The position numbers and the translations under genes are program-made. Shown piece by piece: positions 45,257 through 54,245 of a stretch of DNA of 64,000 nucleotides. The notes beneath the pieces were generated by a model that was not told where the DNA came from, did no database searches, and was given only the letters and a program-made list of their open reading frames with translations. Location: NCBI GenBank assembly GCA_041738345.1, contig JBGSPX010000062.1, positions 1 to 64,000 of the forward strand. The letters are read 5' to 3'. Each line of letters starts with the position of its first letter. The first letter of the stretch is position 1. The DNA is from Proteocatella sp041738345. GTDB taxonomy: Bacteria > Bacillota > Clostridia > Peptostreptococcales > Filifactoraceae.

Positions 45257-48200
45257 ATGAAAATACTTGTAGTAGGTGGTGGAGCCAGAGAGCATGCGCT
45301 TGGAGAGACTATATCAAAAAATAAAAGCGTTTCGAAAATTTATTTTGCTCCTGGAAATGCAGGGTGTGGAACTATTGGTGAAAATATAGCTATAAAAGCG
45401 GATGACATAGAGGCATTATTAAGCTTTGCAAAAAAAGAAGAGATAGATTTAACTATTGTGGGGCCAGAAGACCCACTTTGCAAAGGGATTGTGGATATTT
45501 TTGAATCAAATGGACTAAAGATATTTGGACCTTCAAAAGCCGCAGCAAAACTTGAAGAAAGTAAGGCTTTTGCTAAAAGATTTATGGAAAAATATGATAT
45601 TCCAACAGCAAAATATCTTGAGGTAAGTAGTTATGAAGCCTGTTTAAAAGAAGCTTATGATTTACTTGATACTTGCGGAAGTGTAGTGCTTAAGGCGGAT
45701 GCTCTTTGTCAAGGAAAGGGCGTTTATATTGCAAATTCAAAAGAAGAGGCGGCAGATTTTGCGCAAAAAATATTTATAGATAAGCTTTATGGAGATTGCA
45801 ATATGGTAGTAGAGGAGTTTTTAGATGGTTTTGAAATGTCACTACTTTGTTTTGTAGACAATAAAACTATAAAAATGCTACCTACAGCTAAAGATCATAA
45901 AAAAATATTTGATGGAGAACAAGGACTTAATACAGGTGGTATGGGAACCTATTCCCCTAATATTCAAGCAGATATATATATTCCTGAGATAAATAATCTT
46001 GTAGTAGAACCATTTTTAAAAGGAATACAAGCAGAAAATTTAGATTTTAGAGGAATTATATTTATAGGACTTATGATTGGGTCGAAGGGAATAAAAGTAC
46101 TTGAATTTAACACTAGATTTGGAGATCCAGAAACTCAATCAATTTTAAAACGAATAGATACAGATTTATTAGATATAATGGATGCGGTTTGCCAATCTAA
46201 ACTTAATCAAATAGATATAAAATTTAATGATAAAAAAGTAATTACACTAGTACTTTCTTCGGGAGGATATCCAAAGGCATATAAAACGGGTTATGAGATA
46301 AAAGGACTTGAATTATGTGAAGGGGTAGATGTTTTTCATGCAGGGACTATGAATAAAGAGGGCAAAGTAGTTACAAACGGGGGACGTGTACTTAGTATAA
46401 CGGCAAGTGAGGACTCGTTTGAAGAAGCCTACAAAAAGGTATATAGCGCGGCAAAACTTATTGAATTTGAGGATAAATTTTATAGAAAAGATATATCTCC
46501 ACTTGTAAAAAGAGTGTATGTTGAAAAGTTAGACCAATACAATATCGAAAAAAGTGCACTTATTTCAGAAATAAAGGAAAGTCTAGGAATAGAACTTAAG
46601 AATGTGAGATGCTTAGTAAGATATGACATTGAGAATATATCAGACGAAGAATTAAATGAAATCTCAGATACAATCTTAAGTGAAAGTCCTGTGGATAATA
46701 TTTATATGAGAGAAGATGCGCTTGTACTTCAAAAAGAACTTGAAAATCCTGTAGTAGTAGAATTTCATAGTGGACAATTCGATCAGAGGGAGCAGGGGCT
46801 TTTAGATACAATTGCAGTTTCTATAGAAAAAAGTGATGTTAAGGCTAAGTGTGCAAGAGTGTACAGCTTTGAAAGTGACATGAAGTTAAGTGCTTCAGAA
46901 CTTGAAAAAATAGAAAAGCTTTTAATAAATCCTGTTGACCAAAAAAAGGGAAAGTTATTAGATATTCCAACTACCCTTGAAGAAGCTTTTGGAGTTAAAC
47001 ATCAAAATGAAATCTATGAAGCTTTCATAGATCTAGATGATAATGGACTTAATAAATTTATAGCTGAAAATGGATTTGCTATGAATTTAGAGGATATAAA
47101 GTTTGTGCAGGATTATTTTAAAAAGGAATCAAGAAATCCAAGCACTACAGAAATTGCACTTATAGACACGTATTGGTCAGATCACTGTAGACATACTACA
47201 TTTAATACTATTATAGAAAATATAGATTTTGAAAATGTAGATTCTAAGCTAGATAAAACTATAAAAGGTGCATTAAATGATTATTTGCAAACTAGAGCGG
47301 AGTTAAATGTATCAAAACCAATTACACTTATGGATTTAGCAACTATAGTGTCTAAGTATATGAGAAGAAATGGAATTTTAGAAGATTTGGAAGTATCTGA
47401 TGAGATAAATGCATGTTCAGTAAAGATTAAAGTTAGAATAAAGGATGAAAATACAGGTCAAATTAATTTAGAAGATTATCTTCTAATGTTTAAAAATGAG
47501 ACCCACAATCATCCTACTGAAATTGAGCCTTTTGGAGGGGCATCTACTTGTATAGGAGGTGCGATAAGAGATCCACTTTCAGGAAGATCATATGTATACC
47601 AAGCTATGAGAGTTACAGGAAGTGGTGACCCAAGAGAACGTTTAGAAGATACGCTAGAAGGCAAATTGCCACAAAAGAAGATAACTGTAGATGCAGCAAG
47701 AGGATATAGTTCATATGGAAATCAAATCGGCTTAGCAACAGGTTTAGTTGATGAAATATACCATCGAGGTTATAAGGCAAAGCGTATGGAAGTAGGTGCT
47801 GTAATTGGAGCAGCGCCACTTGAAAATGTAAAAAGAGAAATTCCAGAAAAAGGAGATATTATAATTCTTTTGGGTGGAAAAACTGGAAGAGATGGAGTAG
47901 GGGGAGCGACTGGCTCATCTAAAGCGCATACGGAAAAATCCATAGAAAAATCATCGGCAGAGGTTCAAAAAGGAAATGCGCCGATGGAGAGAAAACTTCA
48001 AAGGCTGTTTAGAAATGAGAAAGCTGCAAAACTTATAAAAAAATGCAATGATTTTGGGGCAGGGGGAGTAAGTGTAGCCATAGGGGAACTTGCAGATTCG
48101 TTAGAAATATGGCTTGATAGAGTGCCTTTAAAATATAAGGGACTTACGCCTAGAGAAATTGCAATTTCAGAATCTCAAGAGAGAATGGCAGTAGTTATAA

Positions 48201-50236
48201 GACGACAAGATTATGAAACATTTGCAAAACTTTGCTATGAAGAAAATTTAGAACTTACGTATGTTGCAGATGTAACAGACACTAATAGACTTGTAATGAA
48301 GTATGAGGAGCAAACTATAGTTGACCTTGATAGAGAATTTTTGAATTCATCAGGAGCTTTAAGATATCAAAATATAGTAATTCCAAAAAGTAACAAAATA
48401 AACTTTTTTGATCAAATTCAGTTTGACTCACAAGAATCAGTACTTCTTAAGTTGGAAGAAAAACTTTCAGACCTTAATATTGCAAGTAAAAAGAATCTTA
48501 TAGAAAGATTTGACTCTTCAATAGGCGTTGGAAGCGTGTTACTTCCTCTAGGTGGAAAAAATCAACTTACTCCTGCTCAGGTTATGGCAGCTACAATTCC
48601 AAGTCTAAAGGGAGATAGTTACACCGCAAGCATTATGAGTTATGGCTATAATCCATATCTGAGTGAAGAAAGCCCATTTATTGGAGCATATTATGCAGTG
48701 GCAGAGTCGGTATCAAAAATAGCAGCATCAGGAGCAGCTACAGACAAAATAAGACTTTCATTCCAAGAGTATTTTGAAAAGCTAGATGTAGATGAGAGGA
48801 AATGGGCTAAGCCTATGACTGCACTTCTTGGAGCATATAAATTTACAAAAGAAATGAAGTTTCCGCCAATTGGGGGGAAAGATTCTATGTCAGGTACATT
48901 TAAAGATATAAATGTTCCACCCACGCTTATCTCATTTGCCGTAACAACTGAAGATGTTGAAACCATAATAACTCCAGAATTAAAAGGTAATCTTAAACTA
49001 GGCTTTTTAGAAACGGCATTTTTGGAAGATTATACACTTGATATGGAAAAGTATAAAGCTAACTTAGAGATTCTTAAAGCTCAAATTGCATCAAAGAATA
49101 TAAAGTCTTGTTATGCAGTAAACCATAAAGGATTACTTCCGGCTATATTAGAGATGAGCTTTGGAAATGATGTGAGCTTTGAGGTGAGTTTTGAAAAAGA
49201 ACATGCGTTTTCAGCTAAATATGGAAGCTTTATAGTGGAGTATGAAACTTCATTTGAAGGGGTACGTAATGTAGGAAACACTAAATTAGAGGATTTAGCA
49301 ACTGGGAAATTTAACGAAAATACGTTAGATTTAGAAAAATTGAAAAAAATATATACAACACAATTGGATGGCGTATTTAGTAAAGAAAAATTGGAAAATA
49401 ATTTGAATGAACTAAAAAAAGAGACAATTGCAGTTGAAAGACCTATAAAGTCAAAAAGAATGGTGGATGAGCCAAAAGTTATAATTCCAGTATTTCCAGG
49501 GACGAATTGTGAGTGGGATACAGCAAGAGCGTTTGAGAAAGAGGGCGCTAAAGCGGAGATAATTGTATTTAATAACCTTACGATAGAAGATATTGAAAAG
49601 TCAATAGAATCACTTGCAAATGCAATAAAAAGGGCACAAATATTAGTATTTCCAGGCGGTTTTAGCTTGGGAGATGAACCCGATGGTTCAGGTAAGTTTA
49701 TAGCAAACGTAATAAGAAATCCCAAAATTGCTAAAGCTATAGAATATTTACTTGAAGAAAATGATGGTTTGATACTAGGAATATGTAATGGTTTCCAAGC
49801 ACTTATAAAAACAGGACTTCTTCCGTATGGAAAAATAAGCAAACTAGGAAAAGAAAGCCCTACACTTACCTACAACAACAATGGAAGACATATAGCTAGG
49901 ATGGTAGATACGGTAGCAATTACTAATAATTCGCCTTGGCTTTCAAATATTGATACGGCTGCGGTATATAAAGTTCCTATTTCACACGGAGAGGGAAGAT
50001 TCATTTGTGATAGCAGCATGTATAATAGTCTTGTTAAAAATGACCAGCTTGCATTTAGATATTTAGATAATCCTAATGGCTCAGCTTATAATGTAGAAGG
50101 AATACTAAGCCCTTGTGGAAAAATCTTAGGGAAAATGGCGCATACAGAAAGGCTTGATGAACGTCTTTATAAAAATATACCAGAACTTATGATGCAACCT
50201 ATAATAAAATCGGGAGTAGCGTATTTTAGAATTTAG
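45257..50236 (+). CDS. purDL: Fused GAR synthetase (PurD) and FGAM synthase (PurL), PurDL
   Basis: A single 1659-residue frame from the ATG at 45257 (GGGAGG upstream). Residues 1-413 are a full ATP-grasp PurD: VVGGGAREHAL, the loop KADALCQGKGVYI and NTRFGDPETQ. Residues about 417-1659 are a full large-type PurL: TYWSDHCRHTTF, NETHNHPTEIEPFGGA, IGGKDSM and a C-terminal glutaminase with Cys1510 in GLILGICNGFQ and the HGEGRF region. The PurD end YRKDI runs into the PurL start VKRVYVEK with only SPL between. No stop or internal ribosome site is present at the junction, 46481-46520. It catalyses pathway steps 2 and 4. No PurS or PurQ is needed. Confidence 0.93.
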   Translation: MKILVVGGGAREHALGETISKNKSVSKIYFAPGNAGCGTIGENIAIKADDIEALLSFAKKEEIDLTIVGPEDPLCKGIVDIFESNGLKIFGPSKAAAKLEESKAFAKRFMEKYDIPTAKYLEVSSYEACLKEAYDLLDTCGSVVLKADALCQGKGVYIANSKEEAADFAQKIFIDKLYGDCNMVVEEFLDGFEMSLLCFVDNKTIKMLPTAKDHKKIFDGEQGLNTGGMGTYSPNIQADIYIPEINNLVVEPFLKGIQAENLDFRGIIFIGLMIGSKGIKVLEFNTRFGDPETQSILKRIDTDLLDIMDAVCQSKLNQIDIKFNDKKVITLVLSSGGYPKAYKTGYEIKGLELCEGVDVFHAGTMNKEGKVVTNGGRVLSITASEDSFEEAYKKVYSAAKLIEFEDKFYRKDISPLVKRVYVEKLDQYNIEKSALISEIKESLGIELKNVRCLVRYDIENISDEELNEISDTILSESPVDNIYMREDALVLQKELENPVVVEFHSGQFDQREQGLLDTIAVSIEKSDVKAKCARVYSFESDMKLSASELEKIEKLLINPVDQKKGKLLDIPTTLEEAFGVKHQNEIYEAFIDLDDNGLNKFIAENGFAMNLEDIKFVQDYFKKESRNPSTTEIALIDTYWSDHCRHTTFNTIIENIDFENVDSKLDKTIKGALNDYLQTRAELNVSKPITLMDLATIVSKYMRRNGILEDLEVSDEINACSVKIKVRIKDENTGQINLEDYLLMFKNETHNHPTEIEPFGGASTCIGGAIRDPLSGRSYVYQAMRVTGSGDPRERLEDTLEGKLPQKKITVDAARGYSSYGNQIGLATGLVDEIYHRGYKAKRMEVGAVIGAAPLENVKREIPEKGDIIILLGGKTGRDGVGGATGSSKAHTEKSIEKSSAEVQKGNAPMERKLQRLFRNEKAAKLIKKCNDFGAGGVSVAIGELADSLEIWLDRVPLKYKGLTPREIAISESQERMAVVIRRQDYETFAKLCYEENLELTYVADVTDTNRLVMKYEEQTIVDLDREFLNSSGALRYQNIVIPKSNKINFFDQIQFDSQESVLLKLEEKLSDLNIASKKNLIERFDSSIGVGSVLLPLGGKNQLTPAQVMAATIPSLKGDSYTASIMSYGYNPYLSEESPFIGAYYAVAESVSKIAASGAATDKIRLSFQEYFEKLDVDERKWAKPMTALLGAYKFTKEMKFPPIGGKDSMSGTFKDINVPPTLISFAVTTEDVETIITPELKGNLKLGFLETAFLEDYTLDMEKYKANLEILKAQIASKNIKSCYAVNHKGLLPAILEMSFGNDVSFEVSFEKEHAFSAKYGSFIVEYETSFEGVRNVGNTKLEDLATGKFNENTLDLEKLKKIYTTQLDGVFSKEKLENNLNELKKETIAVERPIKSKRMVDEPKVIIPVFPGTNCEWDTARAFEKEGAKAEIIVFNNLTIEDIEKSIESLANAIKRAQILVFPGGFSLGDEPDGSGKFIANVIRNPKIAKAIEYLLEENDGLILGICNGFQALIKTGLLPYGKISKLGKESPTLTYNNNGRHIARMVDTVAITNNSPWLSNIDTAAVYKVPISHGEGRFICDSSMYNSLVKNDQLAFRYLDNPNGSAYNVEGILSPCGKILGKMAHTERLDERLYKNIPELMMQPIIKSGVAYFRI

Positions 50237-50321
50237 GTTAATTAAATTCAAATTTTGTGGTAAAATATATATTTAAGGCAGTAGCCTTTCAAATTTTTAA
50301 TATTTTAAATTAGGAGAGTTT

Positions 50322-51761
50322 ATGATGTCAAACTATTATTCAAAATATCAAAGTCCTTTAAATGAGCGATATGCAAGTAAGGAAATGAGCTATATATTTT
50401 CAGATCAAAACAAATTTGAAACTTTTAGGAGTCTATGGATAGCACTTGCAGAAGCAGAGATGGAGCTTGGGTTAGATATTACACAAGAACAAATTGAGGA
50501 ACTTAAGAAATATAGAACTGCTATAGATTTTGAAGTTGCTAAAAAAATAGAGCGTGAGACAAGACATGATGTTATGGCTCATGTTAAAACTTATGGACTT
50601 TTGGCAGAGAGTGCAAAAGGTATAATTCACTTAGGGGCAACAAGTGCCTTTGTAGGGGACAATACGGATATAATAGTTATGAAAAGTGCTTTAGAGCTTA
50701 TAGAAACAAAGCTAGCAGTGCTTATAAATAATCTTAAAGAATTTGCATTAAAATATAAGGATACTCCTACTCTAGGATTCACTCATTTTCAAGCGGCTCA
50801 GCTTGTTACAGTGGGCAAAAGAGCAACTCTTTGGATACAGGATTTATTATTAGACTTAGATGACGTTATATATAGAAAAGAAAATCTAAGACTAAGAGGC
50901 GCAAAAGGAACTACTGGAACACAAGCATCCTTTATGGCACTATTTGAAAATGATCATGAAAAAGTAAAACAAGTAGATAAACTGGTTTGTGAAAAGATGG
51001 GTTTTGAAAGTAGTTTTGCAGTTACAGGGCAGACTTATTCTAGAAAAGTAGATTTCCAGGTACTTTCAAGCTTATCTCAAGTGGCACAGTCACTTCACAA
51101 GATGACAAATGATATAAGACTGTTACAAAGCCTAAAAGAAATTGAAGAACCATTTGAAAAAAACCAAATAGGCTCATCTGCAATGGCTTATAAAAGAAAC
51201 CCGATGAGATCGGAAAGAATTTCTTCGCTGGCAAAATATATTATAAATATTGCACAAAATCCAGCCTTTGTACATGCTACGCAGTGGTTAGAAAGAACGC
51301 TAGATGATTCGGCAAACAAGAGGCTTTCTACAGCAGAAGCATTTATGGCAACTGATGCTATAATAGATATAGCTATAAATGTAACAAGTGGATTAGTAGT
51401 TTATGAAAATATGATAAACAAAAGAATAAATGAGGAACTTCCATTTATGGCTACGGAGAATATTTTGATGGAAGCTGTAAAAAAAGGTGGAGATAGACAG
51501 GAACTTCACGAAAAAATAAGAGTATATTCTATGGAAGCTGGAAGAAATGTAAAAGAGTTTGGAAAAGAAAATAATCTACTTGATCTTTTAGCTAAAGACG
51601 AAGAGTTTGGACTTTCAGAAGAAGAGATTAAATCACTTATGAATCCAATGCTTTATATTGGAAGAGCACCAAAGCAGGTTGAAGAATTTATAGAAGAAGA
51701 AGTAAATCCAAGACTTCAAAAATATGAAAATTTAGATGTTCAAGTAGAACTTAAAGTTTAG
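50322..51761 (+). CDS. purB: Adenylosuccinate lyase
   Basis: 479 residues of the fumarase/aspartase superfamily. HDVMAHV (catalytic-region His), the TSAFVGDNTDI loop and signature GSSAMAYKRNPMRSERI with the catalytic serine are present. It cleaves SAICAR and adenylosuccinate, serving both the IMP route and AMP formation. AGGAGAG precedes the ATGATG start. It is 85 bp from purDL, where a TGGTAAAAT extended -10 occurs, so it may also have its own promoter. Confidence 0.96.
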   Translation: MMSNYYSKYQSPLNERYASKEMSYIFSDQNKFETFRSLWIALAEAEMELGLDITQEQIEELKKYRTAIDFEVAKKIERETRHDVMAHVKTYGLLAESAKGIIHLGATSAFVGDNTDIIVMKSALELIETKLAVLINNLKEFALKYKDTPTLGFTHFQAAQLVTVGKRATLWIQDLLLDLDDVIYRKENLRLRGAKGTTGTQASFMALFENDHEKVKQVDKLVCEKMGFESSFAVTGQTYSRKVDFQVLSSLSQVAQSLHKMTNDIRLLQSLKEIEEPFEKNQIGSSAMAYKRNPMRSERISSLAKYIINIAQNPAFVHATQWLERTLDDSANKRLSTAEAFMATDAIIDIAINVTSGLVVYENMINKRINEELPFMATENILMEAVKKGGDRQELHEKIRVYSMEAGRNVKEFGKENNLLDLLAKDEEFGLSEEEIKSLMNPMLYIGRAPKQVEEFIEEEVNPRLQKYENLDVQVELKV

Positions 51762-51792
51762 AAAAAAAGCGATTATTCGCTTTTTTTCTTTT
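51762..51792. terminator. Bidirectional terminator between purB and thiW
   Basis: An 11-bp stem (AAAAAAAGCGA with TCGCTTTTTTT) closed by TTAT, followed by CTTTT. It marks the end of the purine operon. Confidence 0.85.
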
Positions 51793-51821
51793 CATAAAAG
51801 TTTACTCCATAAAAGTGTTAC

Positions 51822-52358
51822 TTATGCAGCTTTTGAGGCCTCAAATCTTACCTCTCCGATACTATGCTGTATTTTTTGTAGTTGACCTGTTTTTTGAAGC
51901 TGGAATAGCAAAATATATGCAATGCTTCCGCCTATTATAGTTGCACCTAGAAATGATGGCACATAAAACAGCCAGGTTAAGCCTGTACGTCCCCAAAAAA
52001 GTGTCATTACAGGATATGATACTATAGCACCTATCACGCCAGTTCCAACTATTTCTCCAAGTACAGCAAATAAAATGCGTCCTTTTGAATACTTGTAAAA
52101 AAGTCCAGAAAATAAGGCTCCAAATATAGCACCAGTAAGGGCTAAAGGAGGGATTCCCATAAATGTCATTCTTATTATACCTATACTTATAGCACAAAAA
52201 AATGCATACCATGGACCTAATAAAACAGCAGCTACAATGTTTATAAGGTGAGCCATAGGACACATTCCCTCAACTCTTAAAATTGGAGAAATAACTACTC
52301 CTAAAGCAATTAGCATGGACATTACTACCATTTTTAAATTTGAATTGCGTGTTTTCAT
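51822..52358 (-). CDS. thiW: ThiW, substrate-binding component of a thiamine-precursor ECF transporter
   Basis: 178 residues from the ATG at 52358 with AGGAGG upstream; a longer frame to 52421 begins inside the riboswitch terminator. It has about five hydrophobic helices and RVEGMCPMAHLINIVAAVLLGPWYA, typical of the ThiW S component. ThiW is thought to import the thiazole moiety (HET), working with shared EcfA/T proteins encoded elsewhere. TPP control of its leader supports this. Confidence 0.9.
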   Translation of the reverse strand: MKTRNSNLKMVVMSMLIALGVVISPILRVEGMCPMAHLINIVAAVLLGPWYAFFCAISIGIIRMTFMGIPPLALTGAIFGALFSGLFYKYSKGRILFAVLGEIVGTGVIGAIVSYPVMTLFWGRTGLTWLFYVPSFLGATIIGGSIAYILLFQLQKTGQLQKIQHSIGEVRFEASKAA

Positions 52359-52384
52359 AAAACCTCCTAAGTGTATAATCAAAT

Positions 52385-52416
52385 TAAAAAAGGACATCCA
52401 CGCAGGAATATCCTTA
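52385..52416 (-). terminator. Terminator of the TPP riboswitch
   Basis: On the minus strand AAGGATATTCC pairs with GGATGTCCTT and is followed by TTTTTT. It lies between the aptamer and the thiW ribosome site, where TPP-dependent termination would act. Confidence 0.8.
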
Positions 52417-52440
52417 AGCACTCAGAAAGCATCAAAAGTA

Positions 52441-52521
52441 TTTCCCTACGTCGGCATTATCCGAATCAGGTTACGGGTCGAAGTTTACCTTCCTCTCAGC
52501 CTGCTAAACAAGCTCCCCACC
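52441..52521 (-). ncRNA. TPP (thi-box) riboswitch
   Basis: On the minus strand GGGGAGC is followed by GGCTGAGAGG, then GACCC and the highly conserved ACCTGATTCGGATAATGCCG, ending ACGTAGGGA. These are the standard TPP aptamer elements in order. With the downstream terminator it should shut off thiW when TPP is abundant. Confidence 0.96.
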
Positions 52522-52526
52522 ATTAA

Positions 52527-52555
52527 AATTTAACACAATTAAGAATGAAAATCAA
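52527..52555 (-). promoter_or_regulatory. Promoter of the thiW leader
   Basis: On the minus strand TTGATT (52550-52555), 17 bp, TAAATT (52527-52532). Transcription would start at the 5' edge of the TPP aptamer. Confidence 0.6.
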
Positions 52556-52669
52556 GAAGATTTTTCTGAATGTTATTTATTAAAATCTTTAATAATATTA
52601 TAGAATGTGATATTATATAGGTGAGTTGTGTGTAAAATTATACGATTTTTTAACATAGAGGAGAATGGC

Positions 52670-52912
52670 GTGAGATTAGATAAATTTTTAAAAGTTTCTA
52701 GAATAATAAAGCGAAGAACCGTAGCTAAAGATGCCTCTGATGCAGGGGTAGTATTACTCAATGGAAAAGAAGCAAAACCTTCAAGTAGAGTTAAAGAAGG
52801 TGATGTTTTAGAAGTTACATTTGGAGAAAAAGTACTTAAAATAAAAGTGGTAAATATAAAAGATAGTACTAAAAAAGAAGATGCTGCAGAAATGTATGAA
52901 GTTTTAGATTAA
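52670..52912 (+). CDS. rqcP: RqcP/Hsp15-like S4-domain protein (YabO)
   Basis: 80 residues from a GTG start at 52670 with GAGGAG upstream; the frame is open 42 bp further but has no site. It is a bare S4 domain: RLDKFLKVSRIIKRRTVAKDASDAGVVLLNG. In Firmicutes RqcP works with RqcH to recycle 50S subunits carrying stalled peptidyl-tRNA. It is followed by divIC at 29 bp, without the yabP and yabQ genes found between them in spore formers. Confidence 0.9.
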   Translation: MRLDKFLKVSRIIKRRTVAKDASDAGVVLLNGKEAKPSSRVKEGDVLEVTFGEKVLKIKVVNIKDSTKKEDAAEMYEVLD

Positions 52913-52941
52913 CAACCTAAAATTTATAAAAGGAGTTAAAA

Positions 52942-53304
52942 ATGTCTAAAAATAATATTATAGATTTTAAAAACATTTCTAAAGAAAAATCTGAAGTATC
53001 ATCTAATATAGAAAACTTAAAAAATAAAAATAAATTAAATTTTAAAAGCGTGATGCTTATTGCAGCGATGGTTATTGCGATAGTATATCCTTTGGCCTAT
53101 ATTGCAAATCAGATGTCGGCTATAGCTAATATTGAGGAAAATATAACGACTTTAGAAACTGAACTTTCAGCTACTAAAGAAAAAAATAAAACAATAAATG
53201 AAGAAATAGCAGGTTCTAAAAGTAATGAATTTATAGAAAAAATGGCAAGAGAAAAGCTTAAAATGGTTAAAAAAGATGAGATAGTTTACATTAAAATAGA
53301 TTGA
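52942..53304 (+). CDS. divIC: DivIC/FtsL-type septum formation initiator
   Basis: 120 residues. An N-terminal cytoplasmic part (about 1-35) is followed by one transmembrane helix (about 36-58), a short coiled coil (about 65-90) and the DivIC-type close FIEKMAREKLKMVKKDEIVYI. It is a bitopic protein that joins the FtsL/FtsB(DivIC)/FtsQ division complex. AGGAG precedes the ATG. Confidence 0.85.
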   Translation: MSKNNIIDFKNISKEKSEVSSNIENLKNKNKLNFKSVMLIAAMVIAIVYPLAYIANQMSAIANIEENITTLETELSATKEKNKTINEEIAGSKSNEFIEKMAREKLKMVKKDEIVYIKID

Positions 53305-53315
53305 GAGGTTTGTAT

Positions 53316-54245
53316 ATGAAGATTGCAAGTATAGATATAGGAACTAATTCTATGAGGCTTCTTATTGCAGATTATGACAAAAGTATTTTGAATAGAAAAA
53401 AATATATAAATACTACAAGAATAGGCCAAGGAGTTAATGAGAGCGGAGAAATAAGTGAAGATGCAATAGAACGAAACATTAATTCTTTTGTTGAATTTGT
53501 AAATACTGCAAAAAGCGAAAAAGCAGAATTTATATATGCGATGGGAACCTCAGCACTTAGAGATTCCAAAAATAAAGCGGAATTCATAGATAAAGCAAAG
53601 GCTCAAACTGGGGTAGATATTGAAATTATAAATGGTAATACTGAAGCAGAATTAGGATTTTATGGGGCAACGTTGGGACTAAAAGACAAGCATAGAGTAC
53701 TTATTATAGATATTGGTGGGGGTTCTACTGAATTTGTAATAGGCTCTAAGGATGAAGGTGTTATATTTAGAGAAAGTATAGACATCGGAGCCGTGAGACT
53801 TACAGAAAGTTTTCAAATTACGGATACGGATAAAGATAAAAATTTAAATAAGATGACAAAGCATATAAATAAGAAGATAGCTCATTTAAATGATATTTTA
53901 AAAATACACAATATAAAATCTGTAATAGGAATTGGTGGCACTATAACAACAACTTCATCTATAAATCAAAATATGCAGGTTTATGATACAAATAAGATTC
54001 ATAATAGTAGCTTAACTCGAACAGATGTAAAGTACATTTTAGAATCGCTTAAAGTGATGAACTTAGATGAACGTAAAAAAGTGATAGGATTAGAACCTAG
54101 TAGAGCGGATATAATTCTTGCAGGACTTAATATTTTTTACAATGTGTTACAGAGTTTAAAAATTGATAAAGTTACAGTTAGTGAATATGACAATCTAGAA
54201 GGGCTAATATTTTATAAGCTTTCAAAATTGAAGGGAAATGGATAA
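53316..54245 (+). CDS. ppx: Ppx/GppA family exopolyphosphatase/pppGpp phosphatase
   Basis: 309 residues from the ATG at 53316 with GAGAGG upstream. ASIDIGTNSMRLLIAD and VLIIDIGGGSTEFVIG are the two phosphate-binding loops of the actin-like fold. It is short compared with the 500-residue E. coli Ppx, lacking the C-terminal HD-like domain, which is usual in this group. Whether it acts on polyphosphate or pppGpp is not determinable. Confidence 0.9.
   Translation: MKIASIDIGTNSMRLLIADYDKSILNRKKYINTTRIGQGVNESGEISEDAIERNINSFVEFVNTAKSEKAEFIYAMGTSALRDSKNKAEFIDKAKAQTGVDIEIINGNTEAELGFYGATLGLKDKHRVLIIDIGGGSTEFVIGSKDEGVIFRESIDIGAVRLTESFQITDTDKDKNLNKMTKHINKKIAHLNDILKIHNIKSVIGIGGTITTTSSINQNMQVYDTNKIHNSSLTRTDVKYILESLKVMNLDERKKVIGLEPSRADIILAGLNIFYNVLQSLKIDKVTVSEYDNLEGLIFYKLSKLKGNG

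Noticed and set aside
46481..46520. Missed stop or frameshift between purD and purL
   Set aside because: The frame is continuous, codon use is unchanged across the junction, both domain ends are intact, and there is no internal ribosome site. An assembly error cannot be fully excluded without reads.
49111..49842. 243-codon open frame antisense to the PurL glutaminase region
   Set aside because: It lies wholly opposite a strongly conserved domain, has no ribosome site or family resemblance, and is a coding shadow.
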